Shown one piece after another: positions 39,694 through 48,589 of a stretch of 64,000 nt of DNA. Source of the DNA: DATBFG01 sp036558645 (GTDB lineage Bacteria; Acidobacteriota; Terriglobia; Terriglobales; Acidobacteriaceae); contig DATBFG010000072.1 of assembly GCA_036558645.1 (NCBI GenBank), positions 1-64,000 on the forward strand, read 5' to 3'. The notes beneath the pieces are model-generated. The model saw only the letters and a program-made list of their open reading frames with translations, had not been told where the DNA came from and made no database searches. Within the stretch, counting starts at the first letter, position 1. Each line of letters opens with the position of its first letter. The translations under genes and the position numbers were made by a program.

Positions 39694-41859
39694 CTATCTT
39701 CCCGCCGCATTCGGCAAAAAGACGGCCTGCCCCCATGTATCCGCAAAGATCAGATCCGGCCATCCATCTTTGTTGAAATCCGACACTGCGATACTCCAGT
39801 ACCGAAGGTCCCGTGAATAGGGCAAAAGCTGCTCGCTTTGGAAGGTGCCATCTCCATTCCCAAGCAGGAGTCGCAGCGATTTGAATTCAGTCTTGTAACC
39901 GTTGGATCCCACTACGACGTCCAGGTTGCCGTCCTTGTTGAAGTCTCCTACAGCGAGCGCAGCAGACCCATCCGCATGAAGTTTGGTCGTCATCTTTGGT
40001 TGAAAGGTCCCATCTCCATTCCCCAGATAAGTTGCCAAGATTGTGGGCTCATCGAATCCAATCAGAGCGAGGTCAATCTTCCCGTCGTTATTAAGATCTG
40101 CTGAGACGATGGCACTGATCTCAATCAGTACTCCCGTATCGACACTCACGGGAGGTTGAAAAGTCCCATCTCCGTTGCCGAGCATCAGAGAAAGGCTGTT
40201 GAGATCGGCCACGACAAAGTCGAGCTTGCCATCGGCGTTGAAGTCAGCAGGAGCAATCCACACAGCGTTAGGCGACCCCAGATAATGAACTGCCGGCTGA
40301 AACGTTCCGTTTCCGTTGCCGATCAGCACCAGGACTTCAGTTCCGGTGCTAATGGCAACATCAGTATTTTCGTCTCCGTTCAAATCCGCAGCGAGCACTT
40401 GATTTGCAAACTCGGTGTTATTGATTGTTCGCTTGGGAGCGAATGTGCCATCGCCATTGCCCAGCAGCAGTTCCACGGCGCTGCGAGTTGCGGAGACGAT
40501 GTCGAGTTTCTGGTCGCCGTTAAAGTCGGCTGCAATCATGGAGAAGCCGCCGCCCGACATATCGAGAGTGGACGCCCTCGAGTAGCGTCCTCCGGGCTGG
40601 CTGAGGAGAATTGTGTCATCGTAATAGGAACCGACAACAACATCCGGCGAGCCGTCACGATTAAAGTCGGCAACTAGCATGCCGTCTGGAACTTGTGTTA
40701 CTTGGGCGCTGTATGCGGCAGCACCCGAAGGAAATCTGCCCCTGCGATTGACTAGCACTCCGATAGAACCGTTCTGAGGCGCATCAGCGACCAAGTCCGC
40801 GAACCCGTCCCCATTGATGTCACCGGCAACGATGCTTGTGCCTAGAAGAATTCCGGTTCGGTAAGAGACGGGGTTATAGAATCCCCGGCCGCCACCGCGG
40901 TTCAAAAGAATCTCGTTGTTCAAGCCAGCCGCATTCGTGAAGATATCAGGGACGCCATCCGCGTTGAAATCGAGTACATGCAGCCCATCACCTGAACCCT
41001 CGCCCATTGGGAAGAGTCTGGGAGATCGAAATGTTCCGTCTCCATTTCCATGGAGTACAGCCAAGTCACTGTTTTGTTGAGTTGCCAGGTCGACGATTCC
41101 GTCAGCGTCAAAATCTGCCGCAGCGAGAAAAAATGACGAGGGAAGTTCGATCGTCAATGGGCTCTGGAACGTCCCATCACCATTGCCTAGGAAAATGTTA
41201 AGTCCACTACAACAAAAGGAGGTCGCAACATCGGTCTTGCCATCTCTATTGAAATCGGCAGCGACTAGGGAGGCTCCTATGGGAGAGTAGAGATTTTCCA
41301 TCCCCCGACGAAAAGTCCCATCTCCTTTGTTGAGCAGCACCACGATTTCACTCTGAAAAGTGTGCGGCTGAAGCTGGACCAAAACGATGTCGGGGTCCCC
41401 ATCACTATTCATGTCCGCTATCACCGGAGTCTGGGGATCCTCTCCGACTGGATATTGGGCTGCATCGTCAAAACTCCCGTCTCCCTTCCCAAGAAGTATG
41501 TGGACCACGCCTGGGTTAGAACCGATATCAATCGCAACTAAATCCAGGATGCCATCTGCGTTGATATCTGACACAACAGGATGACCGGTCAAGAAAGTAA
41601 GCGGAGTCTGAATGAGTCCGCCGAATCTTCCATTGCCATTCCCAGGCACTACGCCGAATGAAGAAGGCCCGCCAAGGGGGCCATTCCGCACCAAGACGTC
41701 AACGTTGCCATCGCCGTTGAGATCGGCAAGCGATTGAACGGCCGGATTATTCCCAGCAGGAAAGAAAGTTGGGTGCACGAACACGTTTCCCGCGTGCGCA
41801 AGTAGACCTGTCAAGAATAGAAGAACAACCAACGCATTTCGATGCAGAGGCGGGCGCAT
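39694..41859 (-). CDS. Secreted FG-GAP/VCBS repeat protein
   Basis: Extracellular protein of 721 residues. The signal is LVVLLFLTGLLAHAG. About 14 repeats of roughly 48 residues follow, each with a calcium-loop motif such as DLNGDGNVDVLV, DFNRDGKTDVAT, DFNADGKLDFVV and DFNKDGWPDLIF, and an LLGNGDGTFqp turn. This is the integrin-like beta-propeller pattern, so two seven-bladed propellers would fit 14 motifs. I chose the ATG at 41859, with GGAG seven bases upstream; the ATG four codons earlier is less well placed. Probably cell-surface adhesion or binding. Confidence 0.9.
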   Translation of the reverse strand: MRPPLHRNALVVLLFLTGLLAHAGNVFVHPTFFPAGNNPAVQSLADLNGDGNVDVLVRNGPLGGPSSFGVVPGNGNGRFGGLIQTPLTFLTGHPVVSDINADGILDLVAIDIGSNPGVVHILLGKGDGSFDDAAQYPVGEDPQTPVIADMNSDGDPDIVLVQLQPHTFQSEIVVLLNKGDGTFRRGMENLYSPIGASLVAADFNRDGKTDVATSFCCSGLNIFLGNGDGTFQSPLTIELPSSFFLAAADFDADGIVDLATQQNSDLAVLHGNGDGTFRSPRLFPMGEGSGDGLHVLDFNADGVPDIFTNAAGLNNEILLNRGGGRGFYNPVSYRTGILLGTSIVAGDINGDGFADLVADAPQNGSIGVLVNRRGRFPSGAAAYSAQVTQVPDGMLVADFNRDGSPDVVVGSYYDDTILLSQPGGRYSRASTLDMSGGGFSMIAADFNGDQKLDIVSATRSAVELLLGNGDGTFAPKRTINNTEFANQVLAADLNGDENTDVAISTGTEVLVLIGNGNGTFQPAVHYLGSPNAVWIAPADFNADGKLDFVVADLNSLSLMLGNGDGTFQPPVSVDTGVLIEISAIVSADLNNDGKIDLALIGFDEPTILATYLGNGDGTFQPKMTTKLHADGSAALAVGDFNKDGNLDVVVGSNGYKTEFKSLRLLLGNGDGTFQSEQLLPYSRDLRYWSIAVSDFNKDGWPDLIFADTWGQAVFLPNAAGR

Positions 41860-42012
41860 ACAAGTCTCCATAGAAGTTGGAAGGTAGTTCGGTACGTCTC
41901 AGAACGCTCGGTGGGGGGAGTCGTGCTTCGAGCTTAGAGACGAGGAAGTTTGTACTTATTCGGTAATGGTGTCAAGCTCTACAGGTACTAGAAGTATTTT
42001 GAACAGCCCCAA

Positions 42013-42240
42013 TCACTTACAGCCTGCGTGACATCCCCTTTTGGATGACGAGCAGTTGCCCGGTTCCGCAACCTCGCCGTCCGGTCCGATACAGTTTTGA
42101 GTATGCATGCACCAGAACAGGCCGTCGTTGCAGGCGGGAACAGTAGGATCGCGTTGCGCGAAGATGAACTGGCCTTTCCATCGCAATGAAGGGCAGAGGT
42201 CAGGATGTTTGGTATCGAAACGATCTGTCTGCTGGCTCAC
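42013..42240 (-). CDS. Small Cys-rich protein at the end of the periplasmic hydroxylase operon
   Basis: Protein of 75 residues whose ATG overlaps the stop of the FAD subunit by 4 bases (ATGA), which supports it as a real, coupled gene. It has seven Cys (DLCPS, ACNDGLFWCMHTQNC, GNCSSSKRGCHAGC) and several Trp and Phe. No signal peptide is seen. The spacing does not match ferredoxin or rubredoxin. It may bind metal or form disulfides if exported with the complex. No family recognised. Confidence 0.65.
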   Translation of the reverse strand: MSQQTDRFDTKHPDLCPSLRWKGQFIFAQRDPTVPACNDGLFWCMHTQNCIGPDGEVAEPGNCSSSKRGCHAGCK

Positions 42241-43223
42241 GCTGCACCTCCTGCTGCTTTGAGAATCGCACGCTTCACCGAGACGCGCGCCAATTGGATC
42301 TTGTACGAATTATGTGTGAGAGGCTTGGCATCTTTCACAGCAATATCGGCTGCGGCTTTGGCGGTTTCTTCTGAGATGCGCTTGCCTTGTAATGCCTGTG
42401 CCGCATCGGCAGATAGCCATGGCGTTGGCGCGACGTAACCCATCACGATTCGGGCTGAGCCGACGTTGTCTCCATTCATCTGCAAGGCAACAGCGGTAAC
42501 GGCGAGAGGCCAATCGAAGGCCTGCTTCTGGCGAATTTCGTAGTGCGCCACTTTCCAGGTTCCGGGCGCTGGGAGAACCACTTCGGAGACAATCTCGTTT
42601 GGTCGCAAATCGTGTTCTCTTTCGCTCTCGGCTTTTGGCATCACGTAAAACTTTTCCAGTGGAACTTCACGGGACCCCTGGGGACTTACGAGACGTATGC
42701 TCGCTCCATAGGCGATCAAAGCGGGAACAAGCGTCGAGGGACTAACAAACTTTGCTGGCCCGTCGTTGCCGAAGATCGCGTGATATCGATTCTCTCCCCC
42801 TATCACCAACTCCTTGCCATCTTTATCTTTTGGAAGGAGCCCAAGTCCGTTGCGGAAGTACCAGCAGCGGGGACGCTGGCAGAGATTTCCGCCAAGGGTT
42901 GCCATGTTGCGAATCTGAGGGCTCGCAGCTTCGTTTACGGCTTCAGAGAACGCGGGATAGCTCCGCATGACGTTTACGTTGTCGGCCAGTTCGCCGAGCG
43001 TAGTCAGAGCGCCAATCCGGAGACCTCCGCCATCAGAGCGAACGCCCTGCAGTTCCTGGATGCCCTTGATGTTCACGAGCCGCCTGGGATGAACGACATC
43101 GGATTTCATCAAAGCTAACAAGTCGGTGCCTCCAGCCAGGACTTCAGCAGCGTCCCAATTCGTGCCGAGAAGTGCGACCGCCTGTTCCTTCGTCTGTGGA
43201 GATGCGTATTCAAATGCTCGCAT
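42237..43223 (-). CDS. FAD-binding subunit of a PaoABC-like molybdenum hydroxylase
   Basis: Flavoprotein subunit of 328 residues: MRAFEYASPQTKEQAVALLG, then VLAGGTDLLALMKSDVVHP for FAD binding, ASPQIRNMATLGGNLCQRPR, and a CO_deh_flav_C domain at the end. The CWYFR region matches the insert that in PaoB/YagS carries a [4Fe-4S] cluster. Only two Cys are present here, and the CNKREPGSGC-like part is replaced by KDKDGKELV, so that cluster is probably absent. GAGG precedes the ATG at 43223, 10 bases after the large-subunit stop. A longer upstream frame shadows the large subunit. Confidence 0.9.
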   Translation of the reverse strand: MRAFEYASPQTKEQAVALLGTNWDAAEVLAGGTDLLALMKSDVVHPRRLVNIKGIQELQGVRSDGGGLRIGALTTLGELADNVNVMRSYPAFSEAVNEAASPQIRNMATLGGNLCQRPRCWYFRNGLGLLPKDKDGKELVIGGENRYHAIFGNDGPAKFVSPSTLVPALIAYGASIRLVSPQGSREVPLEKFYVMPKAESEREHDLRPNEIVSEVVLPAPGTWKVAHYEIRQKQAFDWPLAVTAVALQMNGDNVGSARIVMGYVAPTPWLSADAAQALQGKRISEETAKAAADIAVKDAKPLTHNSYKIQLARVSVKRAILKAAGGAA

Positions 43224-43233
43224 GCTTGCCTCG

Positions 43234-45591
43234 CTAATCCAGATTCCGATCGTTAAGCGCCTTGAGCACTCGATCAGGAGTGAGTGGGAGGAAAGGTACT
43301 CGCACGCCAATCGCATTCGCGACGGCGTTTGAGATCGCTGCACCGGGCGAGATGACAGGCGGCTCGCCTAACCCGATTACACCTTTTTCGTCGTAACCTT
43401 TGCCTGTCATCATGTGAACCACGAGCTCGGGGATGTCACTGATGCCGGCTAGACGGTAAAACTCCATGTCCGGGTTCAGCATGCGGCCGGTGAGCTGGTC
43501 CATCACTTTCTCTTCGAAGAGCGCATAGCTGATGCCCATGATGAGAGCGCCATAGCACTGCGTTTCGGCTGTCTTCACATCGATAACCAAGCCGCAGTCT
43601 TGTACGGCCACCATCTTCTTGACGTGGACTACACCGGTTTCAATGTCGGCTTCGACTTCGGCCATCTGCACGCCACCGACGCCGCTGTTGGTGAGGTCCG
43701 GTGGGTGCTCTTTGTCGGGATTCTTGCCGCGGGCTGTAGCCGGCATTGCGCCCAGTTTGGCGCAAGCTTGCTTCCAGCTCAGCGAACGCTTGGTATCAGA
43801 CTTCACTCGAACCGACCCCGCTGCACATTCGAGATCGTCCGGCTGAGCATTCAGTGCGGGAGCGACTTTTGCGAACAACATTTCGCGCGCTTGCACGGCA
43901 GCGCGGCGAGTTGATGAGCTGACACCGCCGATCGTGGTGGAACCGCCCGAGCCCCCCGAGGTGGGATAAATGGTGTCGCCGATGTGCAGGCTGATGGCTT
44001 CCATAGGGATGCCTAGCGTTTCAGCCGCCACTATAAGGATGCAGGTTCTTGTTCCGGTACCGAGATCCTGCGAACCCATCTTGATGTCGACTGATCCATC
44101 AGGATGGATGCTGAGATCGCAATTGCTCTCATGCCCGCGCCCGCCCCAGGTGTGAATCGATAGGCCGAGTCCGCGAGCGGTGCTGCCGGAGATATTCTCA
44201 CCACGTGGCCGCCACTTATCCTTCCATCCCATCAACTCGGAAGCGATCCCGAACTCCTCGCGGTAGATGTCCTGACGAGGCTTGGCGAGGTCGATATTCT
44301 TTAGGAACATCTCGAGAGGATCCATCTTCAACTTTGCCGCAGCGTCTTCAATCGCTCCCATGGTGATGACAGCGGCCTGAGGATGATTTGGAGCGCGCCA
44401 AGCCCGTGCCGGCCCGGTGTTGGTACGAATGGCAATGTGCTCCTTGCGTTGGTTGGGAATGTTGAAGACGTAAGGAATGGGTGGCATGCCTCCGCCGCCC
44501 ACGCCGCCGGTTCCCCAGGATTGCGATTGCCAGCCAGTGATCGTGCCGTCCTTGTTGAAAGCTACTTTTACACGGGCGAATGCGGAGGGACGGGCCCCAG
44601 CCACTTTGAGCTCAGAGTCACGCTCGAGCATCATCCGAACAGGTTTGCCACCAGCCTTGCGGGAGAGCTTGGCGGCTGCAATGTCCCAACGATCAGCGGC
44701 AAACTTGCTGCCGAAGCCGCCACCGACATGATCCTGTTTCTGGCGCACATTGGCTGCGGGAATCCCGAGCGGATCGGCCATCTGTCCTGGTATTCCTGAG
44801 ACATTCTGGGTGGAGAGGTGGACTAGTAGCTGATCCTTGGAGGGCCACTCTGCCGTGGAGCCATGGGTCTCTAGGCAACAGTGTGTGATGAGGGGAACGC
44901 CGTAGATTCCTTCGATGGTGCCCTCGGCGGCCGACATTGCCTGATCGACGTCGCCCTGCTTGATGACGGCTGCTTTTTGAAAGTTTGAGCGCGCTCCTGT
45001 CGTCTCGTGAAACTGTGCTTTTGCAACTGCCTGCACGACCGGATCGGGCACTTCGGAACTCTTGAGCTCGTTCAGGAAATCCTGATCGACATGGAAAGAG
45101 ACGCCATTCTTTTCCAAGAGTGATATCAGATCCTGGTCAGGCATCTGGTTGCTGAGGGCATCGTAAATATCGTCGTCGCTCAGCGGCCCTGCGAGGGACG
45201 CGGCATTGGCTGGAGGCTCAGCATCGCTTACGAGGTGCGGGAGAGCTTCGTACTGAACCTTTATTGCTCGAACCGCATCTTCGGCGGTTGACTCATCCAC
45301 GGCGGCGACGGCGGCGATTTCGTCGCCTTCCCACTGCACCGTCGCACCGACCTTTTGTAGAATCTCGACTGCCTTGACGCCCGGCATTTTTTCCGCAGCG
45401 GTGCTATCGATGCTAACGATGCGCGCCTTCGCGTGGGGAGACCGCAAAATCTTTCCAAAGAGCATGCCCTGCTGGAAGTAGTCGTAGCTATACTTGGCGC
45501 GGCCGCTGACCTTGTCGGGCGAATCCACTCGCGATATGCGCTTGCCGATGAGAGTTCGTTGTTCGGCGATTGGCCAACTGTAGTCCGGCAT
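43234..45591 (-). CDS. Molybdopterin-binding large subunit of a PaoABC-like hydroxylase, with an inserted module
   Basis: Catalytic subunit of 785 residues: TLIGKRISRVDSPDKVSGRA at the start, QDHVGGGFGSKFAADRWDIA for MoCo binding, the ARAWRAPNHPQAAV loop, and the catalytic Glu in GVIGLGEPPVISPGAAISNA. Between residues about 136 and 195, where relatives go directly from the first domain to the linker GDVDxAxxxA, there is an extra segment, MPDQDLISLLEKNGVSFHVD through ELKSSEVPDPVVQAVAKA. AAGGAG precedes the ATG, 3 bases after the small-subunit stop. There is no signal of its own, so it would be exported as a folded complex with the Tat-tagged small subunit. Substrates in this group are often aromatic aldehydes. 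Confidence 0.92.
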   Translation of the reverse strand: MPDYSWPIAEQRTLIGKRISRVDSPDKVSGRAKYSYDYFQQGMLFGKILRSPHAKARIVSIDSTAAEKMPGVKAVEILQKVGATVQWEGDEIAAVAAVDESTAEDAVRAIKVQYEALPHLVSDAEPPANAASLAGPLSDDDIYDALSNQMPDQDLISLLEKNGVSFHVDQDFLNELKSSEVPDPVVQAVAKAQFHETTGARSNFQKAAVIKQGDVDQAMSAAEGTIEGIYGVPLITHCCLETHGSTAEWPSKDQLLVHLSTQNVSGIPGQMADPLGIPAANVRQKQDHVGGGFGSKFAADRWDIAAAKLSRKAGGKPVRMMLERDSELKVAGARPSAFARVKVAFNKDGTITGWQSQSWGTGGVGGGGMPPIPYVFNIPNQRKEHIAIRTNTGPARAWRAPNHPQAAVITMGAIEDAAAKLKMDPLEMFLKNIDLAKPRQDIYREEFGIASELMGWKDKWRPRGENISGSTARGLGLSIHTWGGRGHESNCDLSIHPDGSVDIKMGSQDLGTGTRTCILIVAAETLGIPMEAISLHIGDTIYPTSGGSGGSTTIGGVSSSTRRAAVQAREMLFAKVAPALNAQPDDLECAAGSVRVKSDTKRSLSWKQACAKLGAMPATARGKNPDKEHPPDLTNSGVGGVQMAEVEADIETGVVHVKKMVAVQDCGLVIDVKTAETQCYGALIMGISYALFEEKVMDQLTGRMLNPDMEFYRLAGISDIPELVVHMMTGKGYDEKGVIGLGEPPVISPGAAISNAVANAIGVRVPFLPLTPDRVLKALNDRNLD

Positions 45592-45594
45592 GGA

Positions 45595-46218
45595 TTACGC
45601 TCCTTTCTGGGCAAACTGTGCGATGACCTGCTGAATGCCGTGATAGGTGCCGCATCGGCACAGGTTGCCGCTAAGACCCCGACGAATGTCTTCATCGGTG
45701 GGATGCGGGTGCTTGTCGAGGAAGGCCTTGGTGGCGACGATGAATCCCGGCGTGCAAAAACCGCACTGCGAAGCGTCGTTGTCGACGTAAGCTTGTTGCA
45801 CTGGATGAAGCTTGTTTCCCTGTGACAAAGATTCTACTGTCGTAATGGATTTGCCCTGCGCGTCGATTGCCAGCACCGAGCAGGCGTAGACAGCTTTGTT
45901 GTCGAGGAGAACGGTACATGCGCCGCACTCTCCCCGATCGCAAACGCGCTTGGCTCCAGTGATGTCCAAGTTGTCGCGCAAGGCATCGAGCAACGTGACC
46001 CGCGGCTCAAGCTGCAAGGTTTGCTTCTTGCCATTTACTGTGAGCTCCATGGGGACCTTGCCGGGACCGTAGATCTTGACCGGTGTTCCCGCCGCTTCGA
46101 CAACTTGGCTTCCGATCAGCGGAACTACGGCGGCGGAGATGCTGGAGATCTTGAGAAAGTCACGGCGCGAAACACCAGAATCTGATGCAGTCGTCTTGTT
46201 GGGATCGTCTTCTGACAT
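45595..46218 (-). CDS. Tat-exported [2Fe-2S] small subunit of the PaoABC-like hydroxylase
   Basis: Protein of 207 residues with a twin-arginine signal (SRRDFLKISSISAAVVPLIG). Both [2Fe-2S] motifs follow: CDRGECGACTVLL with a later Cys in YACSVLAI, and CGFCTPGFIV with CRCGTYHG. The Tat signal on the small subunit, and its absence on the others, matches the periplasmic PaoABC arrangement. GGAGG precedes the ATG. It is the first gene of the S-L-M-small-protein operon. Confidence 0.94.
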   Translation of the reverse strand: MSEDDPNKTTASDSGVSRRDFLKISSISAAVVPLIGSQVVEAAGTPVKIYGPGKVPMELTVNGKKQTLQLEPRVTLLDALRDNLDITGAKRVCDRGECGACTVLLDNKAVYACSVLAIDAQGKSITTVESLSQGNKLHPVQQAYVDNDASQCGFCTPGFIVATKAFLDKHPHPTDEDIRRGLSGNLCRCGTYHGIQQVIAQFAQKGA

Positions 46219-46465
46219 CGCTTCCTCCGCGTTTCAAACCACACTTCTGCGATTGGTCACAGGACTGAAAGACTTGGACAACAAGGAAACAATTTGGTTA
46301 GCAGACATGAGACAAGCAGTGTCTTTGGATGTTGCTCAGGAGAAAAGTATACAACCGCGGTTGGAGTTAAGGTCGGTCGAGGTGAGTCTCAGGAGGGCTC
46401 GAGACCAGCCGCAGGTCCAAAATGGATAGCGGCTGGTTCAGAACCACAAGCATTCTTGAAAGTTC

Positions 46466-46786
46466 CTACCTCTTTAGTGACCGGATGAACTTCACCAGGT
46501 CGTCAATCTGTTCCTTGCTGAGCTTGCTGCCGTACTCCGGCATCTTGTCTTTGCCTTTAGTGATAATGCCGTTCAGGTCCGCATCGGACATGCCTTGGAC
46601 TTCGGCGGACCCCAGATCCTTGAGCCCGAACTTCTTGCCCATCGCTGTGTCACCCTTGCCGTCGGGTCCATGGCACATTGCGCAACGGGACTTATACGTA
46701 TCAGCGCCACCTTGGCCCAAAGCCAGCGTGGATGATGCCAGGGCAACAACCAGAACAGCCATCAGAAGTCTCACGACATTCTTCAT
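46466..46786 (-). CDS. Small periplasmic cytochrome c (class I)
   Basis: Protein of 106 residues. The signal peptide (LLMAVLVVALASSTLALGQ) is followed by one CAMCH haem site (YKSRCAMCHGPDGKGDTAMG) and a distal Met ligand in KGKDKMPEYGSKLS, with the usual C-terminal helix EQIDDLVKFIRSLKR. A GAGGAG site precedes the ATG. It is on the same strand, about 250 bases upstream of the periplasmic hydroxylase operon, and could be its electron acceptor; this is inference from position. Confidence 0.93.
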   Translation of the reverse strand: MKNVVRLLMAVLVVALASSTLALGQGGADTYKSRCAMCHGPDGKGDTAMGKKFGLKDLGSAEVQGMSDADLNGIITKGKDKMPEYGSKLSKEQIDDLVKFIRSLKR

Positions 46787-47227
46787 CTCATATCTCCTCA
46801 GTTGGGCGAGGCCGAGTACCCCAAGGGCTGGCGTCGCGGTTTACGGCGGCGGATAGCAAGCAATATTCAGGCCAAACAACGCTGAACCTGAGCACCTTAG
46901 CTGCTTTTCACAAACTGTGCAAGGACGGAATTTCTCGCCCGGGTAAGCACCCGGCATGCGTCCGTTTATCCACGCGTTGCATCCTAGGGCGGACATTTCG
47001 GGTCGGAGCGTGCGAGAGGAGACACTGTAAGGTTGTCTACAGTTCCGTCCGACGCGTTTCTACAGTTTCTTTGTTATTAACACGAGACTTCGCCGGCACT
47101 TTCGTGGTGATAGTATTGTCATGATTGATGACAACTCGCTATCTCGCCGGTGAGTGGCCATCGTTGTGCTGCGGGCCCGTTCGTGATGCGGCTATCGGCA
47201 CTATGTGTTTTAGATCTCCAGAGTTGC
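46787..47227. other. Divergent intergenic region, cytochrome c and response regulator
   Basis: About 440 bases without a supported gene, holding the promoters of both divergent genes. A perfect six-base hairpin, CCGGGT/ACCCGG, lies at 46939-46954. No operator was recognised. Confidence 0.4.
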
Positions 47228-47614
47228 ATGGCACGAATCCTTATCGTCGACGACAGTTTGCTGGTGCGTCAGCGGTTGCGAGACCTGTTGCAGCAGCATG
47301 CTGATTGGAAGGTTTGCGGCGAGGCCGTGAATGGCCGGGATGCCGTCGACAAGGCTCGGGAACTCAACCCGGACGTTATCGTGCTCGACTTCTTGATGCC
47401 TGGAATGGATGGTCTGCAGGCAGCGAGGGAGATCGGCAAGGTCGTGCCCTCTATTCCGATCCTGATGTTTACCATGCACATGTCGCGGCAATTGGTGCAT
47501 GAAGCTCAAAAGGCCGGAATTCAAGGCGCAGTAGCTAAATCGGATGTGATCCGGGTCATCGAAGGCCTGGAAGCGCTTCTACGGCACGAACAGTTTTTCA
47601 AGTCCGTAAACTAA
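47228..47614 (+). CDS. Single-domain response regulator (CheY-like receiver)
   Basis: Stand-alone receiver of 128 residues with all canonical residues: ILIVDDSLLVRQRL (acidic pair), DVIVLDFLMPGMDG (phospho-acceptor Asp), LMFTMH (Thr) and GAVAKSD (Lys). There is no output domain. The ATG at 47228 directly precedes the first strand; longer frames upstream lack similarity. No histidine kinase lies nearby, so its partner is elsewhere. Confidence 0.9.
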   Translation: MARILIVDDSLLVRQRLRDLLQQHADWKVCGEAVNGRDAVDKARELNPDVIVLDFLMPGMDGLQAAREIGKVVPSIPILMFTMHMSRQLVHEAQKAGIQGAVAKSDVIRVIEGLEALLRHEQFFKSVN

Positions 47615-47842
47615 TCTGCCAAATTGGTTCTGCGGCAGAGTGAGAAGACCCATCCTCCAGCGCGATCCGCCACAATCCCGCCACAAAGGGCTGTCTCAGT
47701 GATGGCCTAAGATCCGCAAGCCATAGAAAAGAAATGGTCATCCCAATTGCTGGGAAGGCATTCGTTTGGCCGACAGCCTGCACTTGTCATGGAGGAGTGG
47801 GCCGAGAATTTTCGACTCCCACTCAGCAGTGGAGGAGGAGAG

Positions 47843-48511
47843 ATGACAACCGCCTGGGCAGCAACACACGAGGCACGGCAAGCGGAAACGACCTGGACCA
47901 ATACTCAAGCCTACGCTCTGGCGGTGTTTTGCCTGCTTCTCGGTGTGGCTCTAGGATATCTATTCCGCGGTTCGGCGTCGCCGAGCGCAGTCACCATGGC
48001 TGGAAACAATGCGAGCGCGTTGTCGCAAGGCGGGGGCCAGAGTCAACCCACCGCTGCGCAGCAAAAGGCAATGGTCGAGCAAGTTGCAGCCCCGTTGCTT
48101 GCAGCCCTCGAGAGCAATCCCGGCGATTACGACAGTATCGTGAAGCTGGGCAACATTTACTACGACGGGCAGCTCTATCCGCAGGCAATCGAGTATTACG
48201 AACGCGCGCTCAAGATTCGTCCGAACGATCCCGACGTGATTACCGACATGGGTACAGCGTACTGGTATACGAATGATGCGGACCGAGCCCTTGCGGAGTT
48301 TCAACGTTCATTGAAGATTCGACCCGATCATGCGGGAACGCTATTCAACATCGGCATCGTGCGATGGCAAGGGAAGAACGATCCTGCAGGGGCGGTCGCG
48401 GCATGGGAAGAATTGCTGAAGCGGAATCCGAACTATCCGCAGAAACAGCAAGTCGAAGAAATCATCGTGAAGGCAAAGCAACATGCCTCAGGAAAGCCTT
48501 CGGCGTCCTGA
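47843..48511 (+). CDS. Membrane-anchored TPR protein (CcmI/NrfG-like)
   Basis: Protein of 222 residues. One N-terminal helix (AYALAVFCLLLGVALGYLFR) is followed by a Ser/Gln-rich linker. Three TPR units follow: PGDYDSIVKLGNIYYDGQLY, QAIEYYERALKIRPNDPDVI, and RALAEFQRSLKIRPDHAGTL onward. This layout resembles the periplasmic TPR part of CcmI/CcmH used in cytochrome c maturation, but no ccm gene is adjacent. GGAGGAGGAG precedes the ATG. A strong terminator follows. Confidence 0.85.
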   Translation: MTTAWAATHEARQAETTWTNTQAYALAVFCLLLGVALGYLFRGSASPSAVTMAGNNASALSQGGGQSQPTAAQQKAMVEQVAAPLLAALESNPGDYDSIVKLGNIYYDGQLYPQAIEYYERALKIRPNDPDVITDMGTAYWYTNDADRALAEFQRSLKIRPDHAGTLFNIGIVRWQGKNDPAGAVAAWEELLKRNPNYPQKQQVEEIIVKAKQHASGKPSAS

Positions 48512-48539
48512 TACAACTCATCCTCATAGGCGCCAAAAA

Positions 48540-48571
48540 GGGGAAGCAGCGAAGCGCTTCCCCATTTTTCT
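48540..48571. terminator. Bidirectional intrinsic terminator
   Basis: GGGGAAGC (48540-48547) pairs perfectly with GCTTCCCC (48556-48563), followed by ATTTTTCTT on the plus strand. A run of five A precedes it, which gives a U-run for the minus strand. It separates the convergent genes ending at 48511 and 48590. Confidence 0.88.
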
Positions 48572-48589
48572 TATTAAGAAATCTCTAGA

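Noticed and set aside
46939..46954. Small CCGGGT/ACCCGG hairpin as an operator
   Set aside because: Only six base pairs, with no second copy and no associated regulator.
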